64,000 nucleotides of DNA from Gramella sp. MT6 (GCF_019357415.1 NZ_CP048410.1:1488001-1552000), one strand, 5' to 3'; shown: positions 8,004 through 17,905, counted from the stretch's first letter. Numbers and translations: made by a program. Notes: generated by a model not told the origin, from the sequence alone.

Positions 8004-10511
8004 ATGGCTAAGAATTTAGTGATTGTTGAGTCTCCTGCGAAGGCTAAAACTATAGAAAAGTTTCTTGGAAAGGACTATAAGGTCGCTTCCAGTTTTGGGC
8101 ATATCGCAGATTTGCCTACCAAGGAGATTGGTGTAGACACCGAGGGAGATTTCACGCCTAAATATATTGTATCTAAAGATAAGAAGGATGTTGTTCGCAA
8201 ATTAAAAGGGCTTGCTAAGGATGCAGAAATGGTCTGGCTGGCGAGTGATGAAGACCGTGAGGGAGAAGCTATTGCCTGGCATTTGGCAGAGGAGCTGAAG
8301 CTTGATAAAGATAAGACCAAACGTATTGTTTTTCACGAGATCACAAAATCTGCTATTCTTCGTGCGATAGACAATCCAAGATCTATAGATTATAATCTGG
8401 TAAATGCTCAACAGGCCAGGAGAGTTTTAGACAGGTTGGTTGGTTATGAGCTTTCTCCGGTTTTATGGAGAAAGGTGAAGGGAGGTCTTTCTGCAGGACG
8501 GGTGCAATCTGTTGCGGTTAGACTAATTGTTGAGCGGGAACGTGAGATCCAGGATTTTAATCCACAGGCTTCTTATAGAATAGATGCTGAATTTTCTACC
8601 GAAGACGGTAAAACATTTAAAGCGAAGATCCCGAAGAATTTTGATACAAAAGAGGAAGCTGAAAAGTTTCTTAAAGAGAATATAGGTGCAAACTTCAAGG
8701 TTGCAGATCTTACAACAAAACCAGCCAAGAAGAATCCGGCGCCACCGTTTACCACTTCAACTTTACAGCAGGAAGCTGCGAGAAAACTTTATTTCTCGGT
8801 AAGTAAGACCATGACCATGGCTCAGCGTTTATATGAAGCCGGTCATATTACTTATATGAGAACAGATAGTGTAAACCTTTCTGAAGACGCTAGAAAAGGA
8901 GCTAAGGAAGAAATCCTAAAGGCTTACGGCGATAAATATTCGAAAACCCGTCAGTTCAAAGGAAAGACTAAAGGGGCTCAGGAAGCTCACGAGGCAATTC
9001 GTCCTACGAATTTTGCCAAGCATAGTATTTCAGCAGATAGAGATCAACAGAGATTATACGAGCTTATCTGGAAGAGAGCGATCGCATCTCAAATGAGCGA
9101 CGCTCAATTGGAAAGAACTAATGTAAAGATCGAGGCAGATAAACATGATAATCATTTTACTGCTAACGGAGAGGTGTTGAAATTTGATGGTTTTCTAAAG
9201 GTTTACCTTGAAGGAAGCGATGAGGAAGATGAAGAGCAAAGCGGAATGCTGCCTGCCTTAAAAGTGAGTCAGCCTCTTAATAATGAATACATAACGGCTA
9301 CCGAAAGATTTACCAGGCCACCTTATAGATATACCGAAGCTTCTTTAGTTAAAAAACTTGAAGAATTGGGGATTGGTAGACCGTCAACATATGCTCCAAC
9401 AATTTCAACTATACAGAGTAGAAATTATATAGAAAAGGGTTCTGTAGATGGAACCGAGAGAGATTATGTTCAGTTCGAACTTAAAAATGACAAGCTTTCT
9501 GAGAAAACTTTAACCGAAACCGTTGGTAGTGACAAAGGTAAGATGGTGCCTACTGCCACCGGGATGGTGGTAAATGATTTTCTTGTAAATCACTTCTCAA
9601 ATATCTTAGACTATAATTTCACTGCAAAAGTAGAGGAAAGCTTTGATAATATCGCCGAAGGGAATGAAGAGTGGACAGCGATGATGAAGGAATTCTACAA
9701 GGATTTCCATCCGCATGTTCAGGATGTTGCTAAAAATGCCGACAGGGAAGTAGGAGAGAGAATCTTAGGAGAGGATCCCGAGAGTGGAAAACCGGTAAGT
9801 GTAAGATTAGGGAAATTTGGGCCGATGGTTCAAATTGGTAGCGTAGAAGATGACGAAAAACCAAAATTTGCCAGCCTGAGTCCAGACCAGAGTATGGAAA
9901 CCCTTACTTATGAGGAAGCGATGGATCTGTTTCAGTTACCTAAGAAATTAGGAGAATATAAAGGCGAAAATGTTGAGGTGAATAACGGAAGATACGGTCC
10001 ATATGTAAGATTCGGAAAAACCTTCGTTTCATTAGAGAAAGGAGAGGATCCGTTAAATGTCGATTTTGATCGAGCTATGGAGCTTATTAAAGAGAAAGAG
10101 AAGGCAGATGCTCCTATCTATGAATATAAGGAAATGCCTGTTCAAAAAGGTGTAGGAAGATTTGGACCATATTTGAAGTGGAACAATATGTTCATAAACG
10201 TGAACAAAAAATATGATTTCGACAATCTTTCAGATAACGATATTGAGGAACTTATCGAGGATAAGTTGCGTAAAGAGCGGGAAAAACTTATTCATCACTG
10301 GGAAGAAGAAGGTATAAGAGTGGAGAAGGCCAGATGGGGCAGATTCAATGTTATAAAAGGTAAAACGAAGGTTGAATTGCCAAAAACCACAAAGGCTGAA
10401 GAACTTACTTTGGAGGAGGTGAAGGAGATCATCGAGAAGAATACCAAGAAAAAGAAGAAGCCTGCAGCAAAGAAGAAAACGACCAAAAAGAAAACCACGA
10501 AAAAGAAATAA
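8004..10511 (+). CDS. topA: DNA topoisomerase I
   Basis: 835 residues from the ATG at 8004; the frame also has a TTG eight codons upstream, but MAKNLVIVESPAKAKTIEKF is the standard start. The TOPRIM domain (about 1-125) has the SPAKAKT motif, the Glu and the DxDxE-type LASDEDREGEAIAW motif. The topoisomerase core has the active-site tyrosine Y284 in AGHITYMRTDSVN. Instead of zinc ribbons the C-terminus has three TopA C-terminal repeats (GKPVSVRLGKFGPMVQIG, NNGRYGPYVRFGKTF, GRFGPYLKWNNMFINV) and a Lys/Thr tail that ends in KKKTTKKK, as usual in Bacteroidota. It relaxes negative supercoils. A -7 element TACTTTTG lies at 7975-7982. The next gene follows after 3 bp. Confidence 0.97.
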   Translation: MAKNLVIVESPAKAKTIEKFLGKDYKVASSFGHIADLPTKEIGVDTEGDFTPKYIVSKDKKDVVRKLKGLAKDAEMVWLASDEDREGEAIAWHLAEELKLDKDKTKRIVFHEITKSAILRAIDNPRSIDYNLVNAQQARRVLDRLVGYELSPVLWRKVKGGLSAGRVQSVAVRLIVEREREIQDFNPQASYRIDAEFSTEDGKTFKAKIPKNFDTKEEAEKFLKENIGANFKVADLTTKPAKKNPAPPFTTSTLQQEAARKLYFSVSKTMTMAQRLYEAGHITYMRTDSVNLSEDARKGAKEEILKAYGDKYSKTRQFKGKTKGAQEAHEAIRPTNFAKHSISADRDQQRLYELIWKRAIASQMSDAQLERTNVKIEADKHDNHFTANGEVLKFDGFLKVYLEGSDEEDEEQSGMLPALKVSQPLNNEYITATERFTRPPYRYTEASLVKKLEELGIGRPSTYAPTISTIQSRNYIEKGSVDGTERDYVQFELKNDKLSEKTLTETVGSDKGKMVPTATGMVVNDFLVNHFSNILDYNFTAKVEESFDNIAEGNEEWTAMMKEFYKDFHPHVQDVAKNADREVGERILGEDPESGKPVSVRLGKFGPMVQIGSVEDDEKPKFASLSPDQSMETLTYEEAMDLFQLPKKLGEYKGENVEVNNGRYGPYVRFGKTFVSLEKGEDPLNVDFDRAMELIKEKEKADAPIYEYKEMPVQKGVGRFGPYLKWNNMFINVNKKYDFDNLSDNDIEELIEDKLRKEREKLIHHWEEEGIRVEKARWGRFNVIKGKTKVELPKTTKAEELTLEEVKEIIEKNTKKKKKPAAKKKTTKKKTTKKK

Positions 10512-10514
10512 AGT

Positions 10515-11675
10515 ATGGAGTTCGATTTTCTTAGTCCGGTAAATGATGAATTGCTGGATGAGATCAAGAGTTTAAATCCTCAAACCATAGGTGCTAATAT
10601 TCGACTTCATACCGAGAGATCGGGAATTCCCGAAATGGAAGGCGTTAATGTAGCTATCTTTGCAGTTCGTGAGAATAGAAGAGCGGTTAGACCTGAAAAT
10701 GCACCTGATTTCTTTCACTTAAGAAGGCAGTTTTATAGCTTATTTCCTGGAAACTGGAAGTTAAAACTTGCAGATTTAGGAGATATTGAACCCGGCGCAA
10801 CTGTAGAAGATACTTATTTTGCTGTTCAGAATCTCGTTGAAAGTCTTATAAAGCAAGATATAGTACCAATCATTCTTGGTGGAGGCCAGGATCTGATCTA
10901 TGCTCAGTACAGAGCTTATGATAATTTGGATCAAATGGTTAACCTGGTTAATATTGATAAAAGATTTGACCTGGGTGACGCTGAAAAAATGATTTCCAAT
11001 CAATCTTATGTAGGAAAAATCGTAGTTGATCAACCTTATAATTTATTTAATTATTCTGCTGTTGGATATCAAACCTATTTTAATTCGCAGGATGAAATTG
11101 AATTGATGGAAAGGTTATTTTTCGAGGCTTATCGGTTAGGAGAGGTAACTTCAGATATTGCCTTGATGGAGCCTATTTTCAGAAGTGCCAATCTGGTAGG
11201 TCTGGACCTTGGAGCGGTTGATTCGGGCTCAATGAACTCTGCGTATTTCAATTCGCCTAATGGATTTAATGGGCGGGAGATCTGCGCGCTTTCCAGATAT
11301 GCAGGTATCAGCGATAAGGTATCGTCATTTGGGATTTATGAATATCAGGATAAATTAGGAGATCTGGCCAATATGCTGATTGCCCAAATTATCTGGTATT
11401 TTATCGAAGGTGTGAATTATCGTACAAATGAAAATACTATTTCTGCCAAAAAAGAGTTTATTAAATATCAGGTTCCTATCGATGATGAGGTGCTTGTTTT
11501 TTTTAAAAGCCCTGTGAGTGGCCGGTGGTGGATAGAAATTCCATTTTTATCGAATGTGAATACTAAATTAAAAAGGCATACGTTATTACCTTGCAGCGAA
11601 GAAGATTATCTAGAAGCGTGCAATCAGGTGATCCCGGAACGCTGGTATAAAGCAAAAAGAAAAAACGAAGTCTAA
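10515..11675 (+). CDS. Arginase/formimidoylglutamase-fold protein lacking key metal ligands
   Basis: 386 residues, starting 3 bp after topA and so translationally linked to it. The sequence aligns to the ureohydrolase (arginase, agmatinase, formimidoylglutamase) fold, but the three manganese motifs are altered. GGDHS is GGGQD (Q125 replaces the first His), DAHxD is DKRFD (R150 replaces the second His), and SxDxD is GLDLG (G233 replaces the last Asp). Three of six usual ligands are therefore gone. The rest of the fold, including IILGGG and LVGLDLGAVDSGSM, is well kept, implying selection. Automated labels would call it formimidoylglutamase, but hydrolase activity is doubtful; a structural or binding role is more likely. 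Followed by a weak hairpin (11685-11702) before gldK. Confidence 0.8.
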   Translation: MEFDFLSPVNDELLDEIKSLNPQTIGANIRLHTERSGIPEMEGVNVAIFAVRENRRAVRPENAPDFFHLRRQFYSLFPGNWKLKLADLGDIEPGATVEDTYFAVQNLVESLIKQDIVPIILGGGQDLIYAQYRAYDNLDQMVNLVNIDKRFDLGDAEKMISNQSYVGKIVVDQPYNLFNYSAVGYQTYFNSQDEIELMERLFFEAYRLGEVTSDIALMEPIFRSANLVGLDLGAVDSGSMNSAYFNSPNGFNGREICALSRYAGISDKVSSFGIYEYQDKLGDLANMLIAQIIWYFIEGVNYRTNENTISAKKEFIKYQVPIDDEVLVFFKSPVSGRWWIEIPFLSNVNTKLKRHTLLPCSEEDYLEACNQVIPERWYKAKRKNEV

Positions 11676-11792
11676 AAAAAATATATCAGACATTATTCTG
11701 ATTTACTGTATTTTTATCTGAAATATTGTTTTTTAAAAAATAATTAGATAGGTTTACTGCCGTAAATCAAAATGTCTTAACCTAAGATAATT

Positions 11793-13157
11793 ATGAAGAA
11801 GTATATTTCGCTCATTGCTGTTCTGGCCTTGCTTTCTAGCTGTGGTGGAGGTGATCGTGGACAGCTTGTAGGTGCGGAGGGGAAGAAGTGGAATCCGGAG
11901 AAGCCTTATGGTATGACATTGATTCCTGGAGGCGCATTCATTATGGGTAAATCTGATGATGATATTGCCGGTCAAAAGAATGCACCGCCAAAAACAGTTA
12001 CTGTTCGCTCCTTTTACATGGACGAAACAGAAATCACAAATTCAGAGTACAGGCAGTTTGTTGAAGATGTAAGAGACTCGATCGTTCGGGTTAATTTGGC
12101 TATTATGGCTGAACTTCAGGGTGCTGTTCCCGGAGATGATGGAATTGGAGAATTTGCTTTTGCAGATTCCGATCCAGATAATCTTACTCCATATCAGGAA
12201 TACATGCTGAACACTTATGGTCAGGGTGGTCCAACTGATGATTACGAAAATAGAAAGCTAAACACCGACGTTGATATTATCTGGGATACCGAAGATTATC
12301 CTGATGTTTATTATGCAGAGGTGATGGACTCTATGTACATTCCTATGGATGAGGTTTACAATGGTCAGCGTACTATTGATGTTAAAAAACTGAAATTCAA
12401 GTATACTTACATGGATATTCAGGCGGCAGCAAGAAAAAATGGTGATCGTAGCGATTTTATTAAAAAAGAAGAAGTAGCGATCTATCCAGATACTACTGTT
12501 TGGATCAAAGATTTTAACTATTCTTACAACGAGCCTATGCATAATGATTACTTCTGGCATAGCGCATTCGATGATTATCCAGTAGTAGGTGTTTCCTGGA
12601 AACAGGCAAGAGCATTTACTCAATGGAGAACAAAATATCATAACGACTTCCGTCGTGAAAAAGGTGATGAGAATGTTCCAACCTACAGATTACCTACAGA
12701 AGGTGAGTGGGAATATGCCGCCAGAGGTGGTCTTGAAGGAGCATCTTACCCTTGGGGTGGACCTTATACCCTTAATGATCGTGGATGTTTTATGGCGAAC
12801 TTTAAGCCATTGCGTGGTGACTATGCAGCAGATCAGGCTCTTTATACTGTAGAAGCTAAATCTTATGATCCTAATGATTACGGATTATATAACATGGCAG
12901 GTAACGTAGCAGAATGGGTAGATTCTTCATACGATCCGGGATCTTATGAGTATATGTCTACAATGAACCCAACAGTGAATAACCCTGAAGATCGTAGAAA
13001 AGTGGTTCGTGGAGGATCATGGAAAGACGTAGCTTACTTCCTGCAAGTAAGTTCAAGGGATTATGAGTATATGGACTCAGCGAGAAGTTACATTGGATTT
13101 AGAACAGTTCAGGATTATCTTGGAACCGATGTTACTTTGAATCAAAAAAATCCATAA
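11793..13157 (+). CDS. gldK: GldK, gliding motility/type IX secretion lipoprotein
   Basis: 454 residues. The lipobox LALLSSC (Cys17) marks an outer-membrane lipoprotein. The body has the formylglycine-generating-enzyme/sulfatase-modifying-factor fold: MTLIPGGAFIMGKSDDD, DETEITNSEYRQF, PVVGVSWKQARAF, RLPTEGEWEYAARGG, NMAGNVAEWV and VVRGGSWKD. GldK forms a periplasmic ring with GldN under the outer membrane and is a core part of the type IX secretion machinery. A long insertion (about residues 90-250) separates the first and second motif blocks, as in other flavobacterial GldK. It is first in the gldKLMN operon; gldL begins 60 bp later. Confidence 0.96.
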   Translation: MKKYISLIAVLALLSSCGGGDRGQLVGAEGKKWNPEKPYGMTLIPGGAFIMGKSDDDIAGQKNAPPKTVTVRSFYMDETEITNSEYRQFVEDVRDSIVRVNLAIMAELQGAVPGDDGIGEFAFADSDPDNLTPYQEYMLNTYGQGGPTDDYENRKLNTDVDIIWDTEDYPDVYYAEVMDSMYIPMDEVYNGQRTIDVKKLKFKYTYMDIQAAARKNGDRSDFIKKEEVAIYPDTTVWIKDFNYSYNEPMHNDYFWHSAFDDYPVVGVSWKQARAFTQWRTKYHNDFRREKGDENVPTYRLPTEGEWEYAARGGLEGASYPWGGPYTLNDRGCFMANFKPLRGDYAADQALYTVEAKSYDPNDYGLYNMAGNVAEWVDSSYDPGSYEYMSTMNPTVNNPEDRRKVVRGGSWKDVAYFLQVSSRDYEYMDSARSYIGFRTVQDYLGTDVTLNQKNP

Positions 13158-13217
13158 TAAAAATTGGAACTTAAACCTATCAATAAAATCAACTAAGAAA
13201 ATCTAAACATTAGAGTT

Positions 13218-13865
13218 ATGGCAAATTCAAGATCAACAAAAAAAGTGACCAATATGGTGTATGGTCTGGGAGCATCTATAGTTATTCTAGGTGCCCTTTT
13301 TAAAATCATGCACTGGCCGGGTGGTAATCCAATGCTTATCGCTGGACTTATCGTAGAAGCCTTGGTATTCGCATATTCAGCATTTGAGCCGGTAGATGAC
13401 GAATTAGACTGGTCTTTAGTATATCCAGAATTAGCTGGAGGACCTGGAAGAAATAGAACTGCAGTAGTTGCTGAAGAAAAAGAAGCTGAAGGTATGCTTT
13501 CTAAAAAACTTGACGCAATGCTTAAAGAAGCTAAACTAGATGCAAACCTTATGGCGTCTTTAGGAGAGAGTATTAAGAACTTTGAAGGAGCCGCTAAAGG
13601 TATCGCCCCTACCGTAGATTCTATGGCTTCTCAAAAGAAATACAGTGAAGAATTGAGCGTTGCAGCTGCACAAATGGAAACTTTAAATAATATTTATAAA
13701 GCTCAGGTTGAATCTGCTGCTAAACAAGCTGAAGTTAATCAGGAAGTTGCTGAGAATGCTGGTAGGCTTAAAGCCCAGATGGATTCCCTTGCAGATAACA
13801 TGGAGTCATTAAATAATGTTTATGGTGGAATGTTGACCGCGATGAACGGAAAAGTTAGAGTCTAA
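13218..13865 (+). CDS. gldL: GldL, inner-membrane motor subunit of T9SS
   Basis: 215 residues. Two membrane helices lie at about 12-32 and 37-57, joined by the conserved KIMHWPGGNP turn. Helix two carries E47 (GLIVEALVFAYSAFEP), which corresponds to the proton-channel glutamate known to be essential in GldL. The C-terminal half is a cytoplasmic Ala/Lys-rich coiled coil (AAAQMETLNNIYKAQVESAA). GldL with GldM forms the proton-driven rotary motor that powers type IX secretion and gliding. Gene order and 53-bp spacing to gldM are as expected. Confidence 0.97.
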   Translation: MANSRSTKKVTNMVYGLGASIVILGALFKIMHWPGGNPMLIAGLIVEALVFAYSAFEPVDDELDWSLVYPELAGGPGRNRTAVVAEEKEAEGMLSKKLDAMLKEAKLDANLMASLGESIKNFEGAAKGIAPTVDSMASQKKYSEELSVAAAQMETLNNIYKAQVESAAKQAEVNQEVAENAGRLKAQMDSLADNMESLNNVYGGMLTAMNGKVRV

Positions 13866-13918
13866 TTGATAATTTTTCAATTAAGCTGTTATATTAATTT
13901 AAAAACAACTAATTAGAC

Positions 13919-15460
13919 ATGGCATCCGGAAAACAATCGCCAAGGCAGAAGATGATTAACCTAATGTACCTGGTTTTCATCGCCATGATGGCATTAAATA
14001 TGTCCAAAGAGGTTCTTACCGCTTTTGGACTGATGAATGAAAAACTAGATAAGACCGCTGAGAATTATACCGAAAGGAATTCAGCTCTAATGGCTGGTCT
14101 TGCTACTAAGGTTGAGGAACAGCCTGCAAAGTATACCAGCATTAAAAAAGATGCGGATAGAATTCATGAATTGTCCTCAAACTTTACACAATATATCGAA
14201 GGCATTAAAGAAGAATTAAAAGCTTCTGTAAATGACCCTAAGGATTATGAGACAATGGACCAGTCTACCGTTATGGATGAAATGTTCTTCCAGAGTGGTA
14301 GAATCTCTCCAAAAGGGGAGGAGTTTCTTGCTCAAATAGAGGCTTACAGAAGTGGAGTTTCTGAGATCCTGAATAATGGATATAATACGATTGCTCAAAA
14401 AGTAAATGTTCAGAAGGAATTTGCTACAGATCCTGAAAATGTTGAAGGAGCGAAAGTACCATGGTTAAAGTACCGTTTTGAAGGATTTCCATTGGTTGCT
14501 TCTATAACTCAGTTAACTCAAATGCAGGCTGACGTAAAGAGTACCGAAAGTGAGATACTTTCTTCTATGCTTTCTGGTCAATTACAGAGTGATGTTTCTC
14601 TTAAGAATTATGAGGCTATAGTTATTCCAGACAAACCTGCTTTCTTTAGCGGTGAGAATTTTACTGGTAAAGTAGTTCTTGGTCGTTTTGACAATACTTT
14701 GCAATTCGAGAACGTTATTGTTAACGGAAAAGAAGTAAAAACCCTAAAAGATGGTCAGGTAGTTCTTGACTTTCCAGCAGGGAATGTAGGTGAGCAGAAG
14801 ATCACTGGTAAGCTTGAGTACATGGAAAATGATACTTTAAAGAGCATTGATATATCTGATTCTTACAACGTAATTCCATTACCTAATTCAGCTGTAATTT
14901 CTGCAGATAAAATGAATGTGGTGTATCGTGGAGTTCAAAACCCAATGACGATCTCTATTCCTGGGGTAAGCAGCGTAAGCGCGAATGCTCCTGGTCTAAG
15001 ACAGTCTGGTGGTGCTGGAAGTTATCTTATGGATGTAACTACGCTTCAGGCTAGAGAAGTAACCATTAGTGTAAGTGGTACGCTTCCTGGTGGTAAGACC
15101 GTTTCAGATAAGAAGACCTTTAGGGTAAAAGATATTCCGAGACCGGTAGGTACTATTCGTGGTGAAGATGGTTCTGTTTCTATGCAAAGAAACAGTCTTG
15201 AGATCGCTACTGTTGGCGCTAGTTTACCAGATTTCGATTTCGATCTTAATCTTAATGTTACCGGATTCAAATTTAAAGTACCTGGACAACCAACTATTAT
15301 TGTGAATGGTAGCAGGTTAGACGATAGAGCTAAAGCGGCTTTAAGACGTGCCGGTAGAGGTGAGTCAGTTCAGATTTATGATATTTCAGCTTCACTTGCA
15401 GGAAACTCTAGCTATAAGCTTAAGAAAGTTGCTCCTGTAGTGATTGAGCTTACGAACTAA
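13919..15460 (+). CDS. gldM: GldM, T9SS motor periplasmic shaft
   Basis: 513 residues. A single N-terminal transmembrane helix (about 12-32, INLMYLVFIAMMALN) follows a basic start, and the rest is periplasmic: a helical D1 region (about 35-220) then three beta domains ending near VAPVVIELTN. GldM helices pack inside the GldL pentamer and carry torque to the GldKN ring. Length matches the family. The gene ends 13 bp before gldN, so translation is likely coupled. Confidence 0.97.
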   Translation: MASGKQSPRQKMINLMYLVFIAMMALNMSKEVLTAFGLMNEKLDKTAENYTERNSALMAGLATKVEEQPAKYTSIKKDADRIHELSSNFTQYIEGIKEELKASVNDPKDYETMDQSTVMDEMFFQSGRISPKGEEFLAQIEAYRSGVSEILNNGYNTIAQKVNVQKEFATDPENVEGAKVPWLKYRFEGFPLVASITQLTQMQADVKSTESEILSSMLSGQLQSDVSLKNYEAIVIPDKPAFFSGENFTGKVVLGRFDNTLQFENVIVNGKEVKTLKDGQVVLDFPAGNVGEQKITGKLEYMENDTLKSIDISDSYNVIPLPNSAVISADKMNVVYRGVQNPMTISIPGVSSVSANAPGLRQSGGAGSYLMDVTTLQAREVTISVSGTLPGGKTVSDKKTFRVKDIPRPVGTIRGEDGSVSMQRNSLEIATVGASLPDFDFDLNLNVTGFKFKVPGQPTIIVNGSRLDDRAKAALRRAGRGESVQIYDISASLAGNSSYKLKKVAPVVIELTN

Positions 15461-15473
15461 AATTTATTAAAAA

Positions 15474-16367
15474 ATGAGCTTGAAAGAATTTTTTGTATAT
15501 GGTTTTGTGATGATGGTGGGTGTCTCTTCTTTCGGTCAGGCAAACATCCTGAACGCCGACAAGCCTGAAGATATCGGGAAAAAGTCGGAAGCTCAGGCAA
15601 TGGTAGATGAAGAGGATAAGCCATTAGAATATGGTTACGTTGGGGATCGTGATATCCTATGGTCTAAAGGGACCTGGGAAATTATTGACCTTGATGAAAG
15701 AGTGAATTTTCCGCTTTATTATCCTATAGATACCAATAACATTGGATCAAACAGAAGATCTCTTTATGACGTTCTGGTAAGTGCGATCAAACAGGGAAAG
15801 ATCGAGAATATTTATGCAGATTCTTATTTTCAGGAAAAAAGAACTTTGAAGGATATCAGAGCGACTCTTTCCAAAATTGATACTACAGATCTTGGTATAG
15901 AGCAGTACAATGCTGGTGAGCAGGTAGACGAGCAATTTATAGATCGTCGTGACCTTGGTTCAGCAGATATTGCCGAATATCATATCCGTGGATTATGGTA
16001 CTTTGATAAGCGTTTAGCTGAATTGAAATATCGTCTTTTAGGGATCGCTCCGGTAGCTCCAGATGTGAACTTTATCGATTCTGGACAAACAGACCTTGTA
16101 GAATTATTCTGGGTTTGGTATCCAGATGCAAGACAAGTTCTTCATGATGCCAAAGTATTTACCGGGAACAATACCTCTCAGGTTATTTCTTTCGATCATC
16201 TCTTGAATTCGAGACGTTTTGATGGAGTGATCTATAAGGAAGATAACGTTCAGGGAGATCGTGAGATCGATGAATACATTGCAGATAACGCATTTATGCA
16301 ATTACTGGAATCTCAACGTATCAAAGAACAGATCAGAAACTTTGAACAGGACATGTGGAGTTACTAA
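15474..16367 (+). CDS. gldN: GldN, periplasmic ring component of T9SS
   Basis: 297 residues. A signal peptide (about 1-22, VMMVGVSSFGQ) precedes the conserved GldN domain, with KGTWEIIDLDERVNFPLYYP, the RSLYDVL segment and the FDHLLNSRRFDGVIYKEDN block near the C-terminus. GldN associates with GldK in the periplasmic ring. It closes the gldKLMN operon: a strong terminator begins 22 bp downstream. Confidence 0.96.
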   Translation: MSLKEFFVYGFVMMVGVSSFGQANILNADKPEDIGKKSEAQAMVDEEDKPLEYGYVGDRDILWSKGTWEIIDLDERVNFPLYYPIDTNNIGSNRRSLYDVLVSAIKQGKIENIYADSYFQEKRTLKDIRATLSKIDTTDLGIEQYNAGEQVDEQFIDRRDLGSADIAEYHIRGLWYFDKRLAELKYRLLGIAPVAPDVNFIDSGQTDLVELFWVWYPDARQVLHDAKVFTGNNTSQVISFDHLLNSRRFDGVIYKEDNVQGDREIDEYIADNAFMQLLESQRIKEQIRNFEQDMWSY

Positions 16368-16389
16368 CTCTTCAGATAGAATAATATTT

Positions 16390-16418
16390 AAAGCGCCTTT
16401 TTCAGGCGCTTTTTTTTT
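16390..16418 (+). terminator. Rho-independent terminator of the gldKLMN operon
   Basis: Perfect 9-bp stem AAAGCGCCT/AGGCGCTTT with a TTTTC loop, followed by an uninterrupted run of T (16410-16418). It lies 22 bp after the gldN stop. Confidence 0.93.
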
Positions 16419-16463
16419 ATGCTCATTTTTGAAAATGGTCATTTACCTTAATATCTTTAGCCC

Positions 16464-17522
16464 ATGTTGGATTATATTATTGTTGGTCTTGGTTTAAGCG
16501 GTCTTGCGGTTGCTGAGGAATTGGAAAAAAGAGATAAGAGTTTTCTGGTTTTTGAAGATAATTCCCAAAGCTCCTCTTATGTTGCGGGCGGAATTTTTAA
16601 TCCGGTCATTTTAAAGCGCTTTACCCCAGCCTGGAATGCAGCTGAACAGATGAAAACCGCGATTCCTTTTTATGAAAAACTAGAGCAGAAGCTCCATGTG
16701 AAACTTATTCATCATTGGAATATATATCGTCGGTTCCATTCTGCTGAGGAACAGAATGACTGGTTCATCGCTTCAGACAAACCCAACCTTTCCAGGTTTT
16801 TGGATCCAGAATTGAAACGTAATGATAATCCTAATCTTATTGCTGAATATTCTCTTGGCAAGGTTCTTCATACCGGGAATATTGATACAGGCAACCTTTT
16901 GGATAGTTATCGGCAACATTTGAAAGATGACGATAGGCTGAGAATTGAAAGTTTTGATTATTCCAATCTTGAGATTCAAGACGAATGTTTTGTTTATAAT
17001 GGGCTAAAAGCCAAAAAGGTCATCTTTTGTGAAGGTTTCGGCTTGAAAAAAAATCCCTGGTTCAATTATTTGCCATTACGTGGCAATAAAGGAGAGTATA
17101 TTACAATTTATTCCGAAGAACTAAAGCTTGATTTTGCCGTTAAAGCATCTGTCTTTCTAATGCCTTTGGGGAATAATCTCTATAAAGCGGGAGCAACCTA
17201 CGATCATCTGGATAAAACACCTGAGACGACCGCAAAAGCAAGGGAACGATTAGTGAAAGACTTGAAGGGGATAATCAAATGTGATTTTGATGTGGTAGAC
17301 CAGGAAGCGGGAATTCGTCCCGCTGTTGCAGATAGAAAGCCTCTAGTGGGACTGCATCCAGAAATTGCTAATATGTATTGTTGTAACGGTTTTGGAAGCA
17401 GAGGGGTGCTCATAGCGCCAAATATGTCTAAAGCATTAATGGATTTCATTGAAAACTCCACCGAGCTCGATGCCGAGATTGACCTGGCTCGATTCACCAA
17501 AAAACACTTCTTGTCTAATTAA
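16464..17522 (+). CDS. FAD-dependent oxidoreductase (DAO/DadA-like)
   Basis: 352 residues. The N-terminal FAD-binding Rossmann motif is IIVGLGLSGLAVAEELE; the second FAD segment near the C-terminus is EAGIRPAVADRKPLVG and NGFGSRGVLIAPNMSK, the usual close of D-amino-acid-oxidase-fold proteins. There is no signal peptide, so it is cytoplasmic. Substrate is not readable; members include amino-acid and sarcosine oxidases and MnmC-like domains. The spacer after the gldN terminator gives it its own promoter. Its stop overlaps the stop of the convergent DUF983 gene by 4 bp. Confidence 0.85.
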   Translation: MLDYIIVGLGLSGLAVAEELEKRDKSFLVFEDNSQSSSYVAGGIFNPVILKRFTPAWNAAEQMKTAIPFYEKLEQKLHVKLIHHWNIYRRFHSAEEQNDWFIASDKPNLSRFLDPELKRNDNPNLIAEYSLGKVLHTGNIDTGNLLDSYRQHLKDDDRLRIESFDYSNLEIQDECFVYNGLKAKKVIFCEGFGLKKNPWFNYLPLRGNKGEYITIYSEELKLDFAVKASVFLMPLGNNLYKAGATYDHLDKTPETTAKARERLVKDLKGIIKCDFDVVDQEAGIRPAVADRKPLVGLHPEIANMYCCNGFGSRGVLIAPNMSKALMDFIENSTELDAEIDLARFTKKHFLSN

Positions 17523-17905
17523 TTGCTGCCAGCAGTTTTTTTATAGCTTAAGAAAAGATTGATCCAGATATTCCTGGATAATCGCATGATCACCGGCATG
17601 AAAATTACCAAAGTTCCTACGATGGCAAAAAATGATGCGAGCAAAGTAGCATTGAAAAATAGATAAGCAATAATAAAAGCGGCTACAGAAAATGCGATAC
17701 CAACTGCATAACTTACATACATAGCTCCGTAAAAGAAGGAAGGTTCTATCTTATATTTTGTATTGCAATTGGAACATCTTTCATGCATCTTTAAAACCTT
17801 ATTAAGCTTATAAGGATTTTTTTCAATGTACATGCTCTCTTCCTGGCATACTGGACATGTGCCTGTGAGTATGCTATAAATCTTTGTACCCTTTAGTAAG
17901 CTCAT
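17519..17905 (-). CDS. DUF983 small membrane protein
   Basis: 128 residues from the ATG at 17905 (MSLLKGTKIYSI); the 13 upstream in-frame codons overlap the promoter region shared with the ABC-F gene and are unlikely to be translated. Four cysteines form two pairs, TCPVCQ and RCSNCN, about 33 residues apart, like a zinc ribbon, followed by two hydrophobic helices. This is the DUF983 layout. In other bacteria DUF983 genes occur beside haem-copper oxidase genes, but here the neighbours do not support that. A TAATTTTG element on the minus strand (17924-17931) could be its -7 box. Confidence 0.85.
   Translation of the reverse strand: MSLLKGTKIYSILTGTCPVCQEESMYIEKNPYKLNKVLKMHERCSNCNTKYKIEPSFFYGAMYVSYAVGIAFSVAAFIIAYLFFNATLLASFFAIVGTLVIFMPVIMRLSRNIWINLFLSYKKTAGSN

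Noticed and set aside
16430..16441. TGAA-AATG-GTCA before the FAD oxidoreductase as a ninth FNR-type site
   Set aside because: Left half is imperfect and the -7 box at the fixed distance would fall on the start codon; no TAnnTTTG there.
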